Assembly (NCBI GenBank): GCA_002049455.2
Contig: KV918810.1
Location: forward strand, 62,001-126,000
Length of the DNA stretch: 64,000 nucleotides
Reading direction: 5' to 3'
From: Porphyra umbilicalis
Lineage: Eukaryota; Rhodophyta; Bangiophyceae; Bangiales; Bangiaceae
Part shown: positions 54,453 through 64,000 of the stretch, piece by piece
Numbering within the stretch: the stretch's first letter is position 1
Layout of the letters: the number at the start of each line of letters is the position of its first letter
The notes under the pieces: generated by a model
Told to the model about the DNA's origin: nothing
What the model saw: the letters and a program-made list of their open reading frames with translations, nothing else
The model's database searches: none
Made by a program: the position numbers and the translations under genes

Positions 54453-57400
54453 CACATTTCAACATGCGCATACCGGCCCCCATTCTTATTTTTTTCCGAG
54501 CACGTTGCGGGAGTACTTGCGAAAAAGCGCGGTGGCCGCGAGGAGACCTCGTACGGCTCAGGCCGACGTCGCTGTACGGTGAGTCCGACATGGTTAGAAG
54601 CGTCCTTCTGCAACGTATCTCTGCATGTGTTTTGGCAGCATGGCCGTACATTGGGCGGTTGTGAGGTCCAGCCATGTGAAGGAAGGGTCTTTTTCTGGTT
54701 CATATGTCTTGAAACGGGGGGTCTGCGTTTGAGATGAGCTGGAAGCGAATATGCGTGCTGCATTTGACTGCGTCGGGTGCGGAATTGATAGTGTAATTGG
54801 TGGAACCTGCCTCTGAGATGCTCCTGACGATGTTTTTGTTCTTCAAATTTTTGACGGGCAGGAGAAGGCCAAGATCGGGGACAGCCGAGACGCGTGAAAT
54901 ATGGTGTGACCGTGGCGCGCAGTGGCTGAAGCGGGCAGTTGTGAGTGGCGCCACGCAGCTGCCCGCGTAGTGCTGTGAGCGGGCCTGTGACGGGGAGAGG
55001 GCGGCGCCGTGCGTGTGGCCTGCGCGAGGGGGTGGTGGTGTCGTGGTGGCGAAACTGGCCATGCGTGATGTTGCGCAGCTGACCGCGCGGTACGTCGTTG
55101 GGGGAAGTGACCGGACAGGGGGGTTCGTTCGGGGGGTTGTGGAGGGATTGAGGGGCTGTTGGGCTGGAGGGGGTGGGGGGGAGAAGAAGCCGCTGGCTTG
55201 CCGGTGGCAGCCCCTACGGCGGCAGCGGCGGCCCCTGCGCGCTGGCCCTTGGCTGCGATAGGCTTGCTGCTGGCAACAAGCCTAGCCACCATGAAAGAGC
55301 GGGCAGGAGTGGCGTGGCGTTCGCCTCGGGGGGCGGGTGGGCTGCGTGGTAGCGGCGGCGGAGGCAAACGTAGGTGTGAGGCCGGATGGCTTGGGGGGGT
55401 GAGGTTGTCGGCGAGCCGTGCGTGACTTAGGTGTCGCAAGCGCGGCGTCGCCTGGGTGGGGGGCCGGCGCGCTCCGGGGCGGACGGCTCGGGCGCGCGCG
55501 CCTGCCCGTGGACGCCCGCAGGGACATGAAAATAAAAACCAATGCAGTGCATGAAAAATGTAGCCACGTGCCAAGTGAAGTGCTCGCTGCATGTTTCAAG
55601 TCTAAATAATGCTTCGGAACTTGCACAAATAGATGGCCTTCGAATACAGCACAACTCTAGGCCAGCGTGTTTTCGCACACGCGCTTTGAGTCGGCTCAAA
55701 TGTGCCAAAGAGGGGCCTCTGCTGGTTGGAAACGAGCACCGGTGCACCGCTGGCTGCCGCGGACTCGGCTGTGACGCGCCGCGTGTGTCGGTTTGGGGTC
55801 CCCCGCGTCGCCGAGGCGCGCGCGTCGACCGCGCCCGCTGTCGACGCCGTCACCCGCCCCCACCCACCGGTGGCGGGTGCCCGACCGCACGGCGGCGGCG
55901 GCGACGGCGCGGCGTGGCTTTCACCGCCGCGACGGTCGTCGCGGCGGGTCGCACCGCGCGGGCGGTCGCCCGACCCGCCACCCGCGGCGTGACGGTGGCG
56001 GCGGCCGGTGCGGACGTCGACGTGGTGGGGGGGTTGGCTGGGGAGCTAGTGGCGCTCGCCACCCGCTGCCATGCTGCGGGCGTTGCTGGAGGGGGGAGAG
56101 TTTCCCCCGCCGCCTCTGCTGCCGCGAGGTGCGGTGGGGGGGAGGCGTCTGAGACGTGATCAACGAGCTCGGCGTCGCGTCGCCCGTGACCGCCGAGGCG
56201 ACCGCCGGCGCGCGGCGGGGGCGCAGCGCCGAAACCGTCGACGATGCGGCCCGTCAGCGTCGCCCGACCGTCGTGCCTGGCGCGCGGCGGCAGCGGCATG
56301 GCCCGCCCCGACGGCTGCGGCCGGAGCGACCGCGCGCGGCTGTGCGCGCAAGCGGCCACCCCCCAAAGGCCGGGCGGGCGCCTGTCACGCCGGTGGCTCG
56401 CCGTCGGCGTGCCCTCGCGGCGGGTGACGCGCCCCGGCGGCGTGGCCGCCGTGGACGCGGGGGGGGGCTCAGCGGCACCGCCGCGGCGGACGCGCGGCGT
56501 CGCGACTGTGTCCAAACGGCTCTGTCGGCCGTGTCCATGGGCCGGCGGTGGCGGGGGGGGGTGCGAGTGGCCCCCTGCTCGCCGTAGTGGCAGACATGCG
56601 CGGAGCGGCGACCGCGGGGGTGGGGGGATTGCCGCGACGTGAGGGGGTGGGGGGATTGCCGCGACGTGAGGGGGTGGGGGGATTGCCGCGACGTGAGGGG
56701 GTGGGGGGATTGCCGCGACGTGAGGGGGTGGGGGGATTGCCGCGACGTGAGGGGGTGGGGGGAAGTGCGGTGGGACCTCAACCGCTTTGCCGGAGGGGAG
56801 GGGGGGGAGGGCGCGACGCGGGGAGGGATACGAGCGGGGTGGGCCGCACAGTGGGCGGGCGCTGACGCTGCACCCCCGCGCGCGCGCGGCGTGTGGCGCC
56901 GCGCCGCCGCCGCGCCGCGCCCGCCGCGACGCCGCGCCGCGCCCGCCGAGCCGCCGTGCCGCGGGCGCGCGCCCACAGCGGCCGCGCCGCGCACCGGCGC
57001 ACCCCGCCGAGCGGCTGCCCCGCACGCGTGGCATGCCACCACCTTGGCCGGCGCACGGTCGTCGCACCGCGCGTCGGCCCGCCAGTCGGTGGCGGCGCCA
57101 CACACCCGCGCCGGTGGCTGTCTACCCCGCGCCGCCCCTTGGGTGACGGCCTAACCGACGGGCACGGGCGCGGCGGCGGCGCGCCGCACGCGCGCCTGCT
57201 GTTTCTCCCTTTGGCCGCGACGTGCCACGCCGCGTGCCGTCGCCGCCGACCGGCGGCGCCGCGGCCGTGCCGCGCGTCGCCACCCGTCGGGAACACCCGC
57301 CGTCCCGCCGGTTGTTTTTTCGCCTTGTTGCCGGTCGCCGCTCGCGCGCGCGGGAACGCCCCCCGTGCGTGGTCGCCAGACGCTTCCGCCACGGCTCGCC

Positions 57401-59672
57401 TCTGGCAAGAGGCTCGGCAGTATTCTGCCGAGGCGCCGCCCGTCGGTGGGCGGGCGGCGGGGCCGCCGCGGGCGCGGCGGCCGCCCGCGCTTTTTCCCCT
57501 CCAGTAACGTCTATGATTCACCACTACAGTACGGGCGGCAACTGACACTTGATGGTGGTGGCGGGGGGGAGAGGTCGCCGGCCCCCGCCGCCGCGCCGTC
57601 ACCACGGTGGTCACGAGCTTCGTGGGCCGAGGAGCGCCAGCGCGATTGGCCGGTTGACCCCCTAGTGGCGGTGCACGGGCAGGGACCGTGGTGATCCGAC
57701 GCCAAATACGGCTGCCAGGTGGCAGGCACGGCCCGTTGGCCGCCCGCCCGTCCGACCGGGAGACTCGGGAGGGGCCCTCCCCCGGAATTGCGGCACGGCC
57801 CTCTGCCGGGGTGGCGCCTCGCGGAGTGCGCACCCGCGTCTGCTGGTGACGGCACTCCCACTCACCGAATCGTGGCGTACGGTTCCGCCTGCTCCCCCCT
57901 GCCGCCCATGCCCTGCGGTGCGGCGCGCAGTGGGGGCATTCACCCTCCCCACCCGCCTCACTCCCCCTCCCGCTCCTCCGGTTCGTTGAGGTGGGCGGGT
58001 CGGGCCGGCTCGTGCCCCGACCAGCCCCGCAAGTGGGCGCGGGCGGCGGTTGCCGTCAGTTGTCGCAACTGATGGGGGGGGCGGGGAGCGGATGGCGCCG
58101 ACCAGCGGGCCACGAGTTGGTGGGCAGTGAGTGGCGGTGGCTCACCGTGGCTGATTGGGCTTTCTAGCTGCATCGTAGGCGTGGGAACCTGCCTCCCTGG
58201 TGAACTGTCCGCTTTGTGCCCGGGGCGGTCGACGTGCGGGGCCGGTGCAGCCGACCGAGAAGGTTGCCGCGTGAGTCCGTCATGGTGAGCGGCCGGGTAA
58301 GTGGTCAGCAGCTGGGGCGCCCGTGCCTCCTGACCAGTGTCATGCGCGTAGTGGTAGCGTGAGCGGGAAGCAGAGCAAGTGCGCTGGAGATAGAGCGCGG
58401 CCGTCGCGTGGCGCGACGACGACCGTGGTTGGTACGCGTGCCCCGCGACGGCACACCACAGGTCGGCCGCATATCGTCAGAAAAGTCGACGCCCTGGACG
58501 AGGGCTCTTCCCGTTCAGCCTTTCGTCCAGGACCTGTTCGCGAACGGCCAGGACTCCCGTTCCATACATGTTCAGGTGCATGGCTCTGGGTCACGGGACT
58601 CTCACATTTGCCACGCATCTTTGGGCTCAAATCTGCTAAGAAGCACACCGTAAGGACCGATGGCTCGTGGTGGAAATCCATTGCCACACACGTGCATTTA
58701 CTCTTGCGGCATGGGGGGCGGATCAGGTGCCGCGGCGCTGCTGTACGGCGCGTTGTTGCTTTTTTTTTCCCGCACTCCCATGCTACTCACGTACGGTGCA
58801 TTTTTTATGTATGGGTGGTACTCACTCTGTAGCACGCCCCATGAAAGATGCAGTGCACCCCAGATGTGAGAAAGAGCCACTACCACCCCCATCTGCACCG
58901 TTGCAAAAGCGGAGACAGAGCCAAGCCCGTCACCCAGCACCACTTGGACGCCAACCAACAATCCCCTGGCCCAGACACACTGAATATGAGCCACCACATC
59001 CCCCCCTCCCCCCCTCACAGATAAGCGCCATCCTCATCTCCCCCCCCGCAGCCCCCGTACTGAGAAGCCAAACCCAGTCGAGCTCAAGAAACCAAGAAGA
59101 GAAACACAGAAACATCAAGGCGGAACAACAGAGCAAAAGGGAAACGGTCAGAAGACGTCCTGTCGGACGCATGATATCATGACACGACCCTGCGCCACAT
59201 CTGAAAGCCTGCGTCACACCCTCAGGTCTACTGCAAGCCACTCGAGAAACAAACGATGCTACAAGCAACCGCCCCCCCAACCCTCTTACAAAGAGACGCA
59301 ACCTCCCCCCCCACATCAAGCACCCCCGAAGGAAGTCAACAGTCAGATACAGGTGGGGGACCGGACATAAGAAAAGAGGAAGCAGCCAAGCACAAATGGT
59401 TATGAAAGGGAGCGGACGGGGGTGAGGTGCGGGTGGAGACGGGACCTGCACGAGGACGACGCGGCAATGGAGGCGCGACCACTGACTGCCGCAACCACCC
59501 GCGCCCCACCCCCCCCCCCCGAAAAGCGGCACAGAGAGATACCTGACATATCACACACGGTGGGTAGGCAAGTCAATCAGCCTCACACACAACACACAAG
59601 CACGACGAAGGCAACCGCGGTGCGGAGCTGATCTGCTCGCCAACGACGGGACAGTGTGACCGAGACCGTTCT
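54453..59672. other. long GC-rich region, no supported gene
   Basis: 5.2 kb. From about 55750 to 58150 the DNA is extremely GC-rich and all frames are open on both strands, so no ORF there is credible by itself. A 27-bp tandem repeat lies at 56614-56765. From 58860 to 59530 C-runs alternate with short A-rich stretches. I see no domain anywhere. Confidence 0.45.
56614..56765. repeat. 27-bp tandem repeat
   Basis: Five near-identical units of GGGGGATTGCCGCGACGTGA plus GGGGGTG. 27 bases is nine codons, so on the minus strand it reads PPPPHVAAI repeats. The identity suggests recent expansion. Confidence 0.95.
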
Positions 59673-59784
59673 CCCAAAAATCCCGCACTCCAATAGTTGC
59701 AACAGAGTGCCAAATCGGCCTCTACGACCCCGCAGAGGCCGATTTGGAACATTTTTGCAACAGTTGGAGTGCGGGATTTTTGGG
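59673..59784. mobile_element. 112-bp fold-back element
   Basis: CCCAAAAATCCCGCACTCCA at the left and its complement at the right. The inner arms CCAAATCGGCCTCT and AGAGGCCGATTTGG continue the pairing around a short loop, so almost the whole sequence folds into one hairpin. Confidence 0.85.
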
Positions 59785-59972
59785 CGAAAGGCTGTATCCT
59801 GCATCTGTTCCCATACGGCCAGCGGCGCTGTGCGGAAGGACAAACAGTTGCACGAAAGCAGTGCTCCCTACCGGCGGTCATGGTGCTACGGGCAGAACAC
59901 GCCGCCAACAATAGAAAAACTACAGCAATAACAAGAGGGCGCTACCCACCGTTGTGCGTTGTGCTGCCGCGC

Positions 59973-60287
59973 ATGCGCCGCGCGGCGCATCGCCACGGAT
60001 GCGTCCTGACGCGGTATGGTTGCATCCGCTTGGCGTGGGACTTTGCCACGCCCAGCAACGACTACCCCGCGCTTGAGGTGGTCGACGCCGCGAACCTTCT
60101 CCGCACCGAGGACGTTCAAGTGGACCGGGAGGACCTTGTGGACCGACTGGGTCTGCGCTCTACCCCGGACGATCAGGACAGCTCGCCGGCCGAGCGACGT
60201 ACGGCACGCTATTTTGTGAACGTGTTTGATCCTTGGACCAGTCGCGAGCTGGTTCCCGGTTTGCAGGTCGCGCTCTCCGCGGAGTAG
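59973..60287 (+). CDS. hypothetical protein of 104 residues
   Basis: ATG at 59973, stop after ALSAE. The composition is protein-like, with balanced acidic and basic residues and few repeats: RLAWDFATPSNDYPALEVVD, then DREDLVDRLGLRS and RYFVNVFDPWTSRELVPG. The frame is open upstream, so it may be the last exon of a longer gene. No family recognised. Chance is possible because the local DNA is GC-rich. Confidence 0.35.
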   Translation: MRRAAHRHGCVLTRYGCIRLAWDFATPSNDYPALEVVDAANLLRTEDVQVDREDLVDRLGLRSTPDDQDSSPAERRTARYFVNVFDPWTSRELVPGLQVALSAE

Positions 60288-61438
60288 TTGGGGTCGGGAA
60301 CGAGTCCATAGAACACGGAGAGGATACATGTAAGCGACATGAAAGTGGGGCAGCTCACCCATTTCGGGTGTCAATGGTGGGCGACTGGCTGTCTCTGTGT
60401 GTCTCTTAGTCTTTATATTGTCACTATCGTGTGTAGCATAGGCATCTTAGCGCAGGAGCTGGACGACTTGTTCAAGCACACATGCCATTGCTTTCTGTTC
60501 ATTGAGATGGTCTTGGTCGCTTCCATTGCGGCGCGCTTGGTGCAAACAGACCAGGGGGCCTTGTTATTGAGACGGAGCTGGCGCCGCTGTCGCGGTTTAC
60601 AGCAGCGGGGGCAGCTCAGCTCTGCGGGTAGGACGTGCGGCTGTCGCCGCAGACGCAGCGGGGTGCACCCTGCAGGGAGGACTTCGTGTTTGTTTCGCGT
60701 CGTTGCCTGACGCACAGCCCACAACCCCGGACAGAGTACAATGTAGGAATCAGCTCTCCCTGTTCGTCCAATGCTCCGGCCTTACGTCCTCAACGAGGCA
60801 CAATTGCTTGGTCCTTACGGCATCTGACCGGAGGCATCTCCTGGTTAGCGGGAGCTGGGGTGTTCAACGCAATCTAGTGCGCCCATTGGCCCGTTGTAGG
60901 CATGGCTTAAAAAAGGACCTCGAGTTTGGTCTGCTGATGTGGAGGAGGCGGCAAGAGCCTAGCACGGACTTTTCCCGAACGGGATTTCCTCCCGTTCAGT
61001 CTGCTGCTCTCGAACGGAAGGGTGAACAGAATCGGCTCCTGTCCAGCCGGTCCGCGAACAGGACTCCCGTCAAGGCTCCCGTTCCGAACGCCGCTTTTCT
61101 GACGATGTCTGGGCCTATTAGCAGCGCGTGCCGTCGTGTAGTGCAATGTCAGAGATAGAGACCAGGGAAAGGAAGAGTTTGGTTGTTCTCCCACTTGCGC
61201 TCCTACGAAACACACTGGAGGGATCGACCATCCACGCACGTGCCGCCCATCTCGTCCTCCACCCACCCAACGTGAGCTGCGATTGCGGCTGGACCCCCGC
61301 TTCCGCTCGCCGCACGCCCTCACCGCCTACCACCTTGTGCACAACAGGGAGCGCCTCGGCGAACACGGCCGAGCACCCACCCGCCCGGATCAGCCGTCAC
61401 CCAATGGCGTGCCATGACTGATCGGACATCCCTGTCCC
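60288..61438. other. no gene seen
   Basis: Short ORFs only. A cluster of CCCGTTC/GAACGG motifs lies at 60975-61090 and resembles one at 58520-58565. Confidence 0.45.
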
Positions 61439-62287
61439 TCAGCGGAAGCCCGTCCAAGCGAACGTCGGGTCGGGTTGCCGGTACGTCCACCGGCTGCACG
61501 ACGTACCGAGCGTCGCGCAGCAGTTGCCCTTCTCAAACCCGGCGCTCCCACCGAGGTAGGTCATGGAGCGGCAGCCTTCGAAGCAGCACTGGGTGCCATA
61601 ACGAAAGTTGTAGGCGGCGCATGTCGCGCAGTAGTACAAGTAGGTCTTGTAGCCAGTCGGTTTCGGGGACTTGGAGGGGGTGAATTGGGGGCGGAGGACC
61701 ACGTTGGTCAGAATCCTGGTGAGGGTAACGTCCGGCGCGCCCGAAAAGCAGCGGTAGGCGCCGCCGGGGCGGCCCCCACCGCAAGGGGTGGAGAGGCTCC
61801 AGGCGAGTTTGGCAAACCTGGCCGTCCGCGCCCAGGTCGCCCCCTTTTGGGTTTTGCGCACCGACGTCCGCCACGCCTTGATCGTATTGTCGTACGCCTT
61901 GCGCTTGAGACACTTCCACGCGGGGCAAAGGGCGGCGTGGGCGGCAGCAGTGTCGGTGAGGTCGCCAGTACCAACGGGGGCAACAACGGTGGAGGAAGAG
62001 GCGCCAGAGGGGGAGGACAGCACGGCGCCCTCTACGGCGGCACGGACGACGGGGTCGAGGGGGACCGCCGCGGCTGCCGCGGCAGCATCGGTAGCCGCAG
62101 CCGCCATTGCCGGCGTCGCAGTGTTGGCGGCGCCACTGGCGACAGCCGCGACGGCCGCGGCGACCAAGAGCGGAAGAGCGAGCCCCGCAAGACGCAACCG
62201 CCCCCGCCAACCCCCGGCAGAGGTTGAGGTGGTGACGGCAGCACTCGGCCGGCTGCGCCTGTCCATGTCGCCCACGTGGTGGGCCAT
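61439..62287 (-). CDS. cysteine-rich secreted or membrane-anchored protein, unknown function
   Basis: 282 residues from ATG at 62287 (MAHHVGDMDRRSRPS); the frame is open upstream, but only through GTG. A basic stretch (RGRLR) precedes a hydrophobic run at residues 32-53 (LAGLALPLLVAAAVAAVASG), so the protein is either a type II membrane protein or is secreted with a long leader. An Ala/Ser-rich linker follows. Residues 120-282 carry twelve cysteines, several in pairs (CCFEGC, GNCC) or as CxxC (YYCATC), plus many aromatics (YKTYLYYC, RWTYRQPD), which suggests a disulfide-bonded extracellular domain. I do not recognise the family. An algal cell-surface or wall protein is possible. The motif-rich C-terminal half argues against a chance ORF. 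Confidence 0.7.
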   Translation of the reverse strand: MAHHVGDMDRRSRPSAAVTTSTSAGGWRGRLRLAGLALPLLVAAAVAAVASGAANTATPAMAAAATDAAAAAAAVPLDPVVRAAVEGAVLSSPSGASSSTVVAPVGTGDLTDTAAAHAALCPAWKCLKRKAYDNTIKAWRTSVRKTQKGATWARTARFAKLAWSLSTPCGGGRPGGAYRCFSGAPDVTLTRILTNVVLRPQFTPSKSPKPTGYKTYLYYCATCAAYNFRYGTQCCFEGCRSMTYLGGSAGFEKGNCCATLGTSCSRWTYRQPDPTFAWTGFR

Positions 62288-63476
62288 GACGACGGTGGTA
62301 TGAGGGAGGTAGTAGCGACGGGGATGGGTTGTGCCAAGCACGACGGATCGGGCGCGCGAGGTCGGCCACGAGGCCCGTCCCAGTACCCCGGCAGCTACTG
62401 CCACGGCCGGCGTCGACACAGGTTCCACCTCGACGGGGGCTGCAAGCTCAGGGTGAAAGGGGACGGCGCCGGGGATGTGCCACCACGACGGGCCGGAACG
62501 TGCGTCCAGAGCGGTGCGGTCCGCGTTTTACGCGTTCCCGTCGGCTGCGGCCGGCGGTCAGGCGTCACGTGGACGCTGCGGCGCGTGGGCAGGCGGCAGC
62601 GCTGTGGCCGTCTGGGTCGGCTGCTGGCCGAGTTGCCGCCCGCCCACCCGCTCACGTCCCCGCCATACCGAGACGTGACGCCCGGTCGCCGGTCCTCCCG
62701 TTGGGCAGGGAGGCGCCGGCGCGTGGCTGCCGGCTCGGCGATGCCTCTGATGCGGACGTGTAGAGCTGGGATGGGCCATGGGGTTGGAGGCACGTGCGGG
62801 ATGTCAGAGAATACAGTAGAGTGCAAGTGCGCTGCGCTACCACCCGTGGCTGTGGGGCGCTTCCATTGGCCGACCTGGGAGAGCCGGGGGGAAAGCAACG
62901 GGTTGTCGGCATAGGGTTCGTGGTGCGAGGACGTACATAGCGTGTGGCGACGGTGTGGCTGCACCGGGCTCACGCGAGTTGCGGTAGACGCTCGTGAGCG
63001 GCGCGACGCGTGTGCACACGAGATGTGCGGACCGCCGGCTCAGCAGGGCGGAGGCGGCGTCCAACGAGTGGCGGCACCTCTGGCGGTTGCGGTGTGAGGG
63101 GCGGGGGGGGAGGGGGGACGAGGTCGCTCAATGGCGACCGATCGTAAGGCACAGAATTGCCCGCCTGAACGGGGAAATGTCCTGGACAGCCTGCCGTACA
63201 GACACATAAGAGCTGAACATCGATTTCGGTTTAAGACGCATTCAGGCTGCAGGAATATCGTCTCGAGATTTTGGCAAGTACTGTACAGGTCTTCCCGTTA
63301 CACCAGGATCTGACTGGAGGCTAAGCGACGGTTTGCGGTGGGGACCAGAGCCTCAGGTGAAGAAGAAGAGTCCTGTCTTAGCGTACAGTACCATCTTGCA
63401 AGGCCGGCGACGAACAGTATTGGCGGCGGGGAGGTTCGTGGGCCGCGTTCTGGCCTCTTCATTGAGGGTCATGCTA
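62288..63476. other. no gene seen
   Basis: Upstream region of the cysteine-rich gene and further GC-rich DNA. ORFs on both strands lack motifs. Confidence 0.45.
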
Positions 63477-63624
63477 CACCAGCCCGAACGCCCCGAACGT
63501 CTCCGAACGCTGAACGGCCATATTGAAATTCCATTGGCCAAGCATCCCAGGCGAGGCCACGTCGCCCAATAGGATTTCGATATTGCCGTTCAGCGTTCGG
63601 ACGTTTGGGGCGTTCGGGCTGGTG
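63477..63624. mobile_element. 148-bp inverted-repeat element (Tc1/mariner-like MITE)
   Basis: CACCAGCCCGAACGCCCCGA at the left and its complement at the right, with pairing for about 60 bases per arm and a short middle. TA lies outside each end (63475-63476 and 63625-63626). No coding capacity. The remaining 63625-64000 holds no gene that I can see. Confidence 0.88.
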
Positions 63625-64000
63625 TAGAATGACCCTGTCTCACACGTGCGCAGATGGTGCAAAGGCGAGGGTGCGGCTCTCCCCCAATTGGCGGTCATCG
63701 ATTGGTACGTACCAGACGGTGCACTGGATTCTTATGTATCTCTGGGCAGCTTCTCCCGTCAATTCTGGGGCGCCGCTAAAGGTGTATGCGTCGGCCCCCC
63801 CGCACGCGCGTAGCAGGAGACGTTGGCGCTGTCGACAGCGCCCTGTCCAGTTCTTCAAAGGAAGTAACAGCGACGCTGGTCAGACTGCAGGGGGGTCACC
63901 CAATGGCCGGAAGGCGCGAGGATGTCGCATTCGTGCAGACCGTCATGCCGCCACTAGCGGTTTTCTGGCACCCGTGATGGGGAAAGGGAGACGGCACCCA

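Noticed and set aside
55850-57833. Minus-strand ORFs of 351-417 codons
   Set aside because: Extremely GC-rich DNA with all frames open. Repeated PPPPHVAAI comes from the 27-bp array; no domain or start context.
1-64000. CRISPR array, bacterial operons or Shine-Dalgarno sites
   Set aside because: The tandem repeats lack spacers, no cas-like genes occur, and the LTR elements, tRNA structure and repeats are eukaryotic.

Overview
The window looks like nuclear DNA of a GC-rich, transposon-laden eukaryote. The best guess is a red alga of the Bangiales (Porphyra/Pyropia type). This is an inference from four things: long intronless ORFs in very GC-rich DNA, Ty1/copia elements, many small inverted-repeat elements, and a tRNA-Pro whose only interruption lies in the T-loop, an ectopic intron of the kind known from red algae such as Cyanidioschyzon. 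There are no operons, Shine-Dalgarno sites or CRISPR arrays. Most long ORFs here are chance products of GC-rich sequence and I did not annotate them.

Layout. 0-6.6 kb: GC-rich DNA with a minisatellite and one possible small secreted protein. 6.6-10.2 kb: a copia-like integrase fossil, a frameshifted Myb/SANT-like gene on the minus strand and a 399-bp inverted-repeat element. 10.8-15.8 kb: an old copia-like LTR element with 147-bp LTRs about 12 percent diverged. 16.4-20.3 kb: two copies of a 0.7-kb repeat family, a 15-bp minisatellite and a zone of AT-rich palindromes. 20.3-24.8 kb: the two clearest host genes, an ankyrin-repeat protein (minus) and a small kinase-like protein (plus). 24.8-27.3 kb: GC-rich low-complexity DNA. 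27.3-32.3 kb: a young, apparently whole Ty1/copia element with 417-bp LTRs and a 5-bp target duplication. 32.8-33.5 kb: a third copy of the 0.7-kb repeat. 34.5-40.9 kb: minisatellites, tandem duplications and a pogo-type MITE. 41.3-44.4 kb: a degraded KDZ/HMGXB3-like cysteine-cluster transposase gene followed by a Ulp1 (SUMO protease) fragment. 45.0-47.7 kb: a pogo MITE, a second 399-bp element, a tRNA-Pro gene with a T-loop intron and a broken pogo/Tigger transposase. 47.7-64 kb: mostly non-coding, with a tRNA-Ala-like gene carrying an insertion, tandem repeats, three fold-back or inverted-repeat elements and a cysteine-rich membrane or secreted protein gene (minus, 61.4-62.3 kb).

The genes do not form a pathway. 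The theme is a host genome shaped by mobile DNA. Several repeat families occur more than once within 64 kb, one repeat copy touches the stop codon of the ankyrin gene, and two tRNA genes sit among the elements. The most unusual observations are the T-loop intron in tRNA-Pro, the KDZ-like plus Ulp1 relic, the half-tRNA primer-binding site of the young copia element, and the recurring 12-bp AT palindrome in GC-rich DNA.
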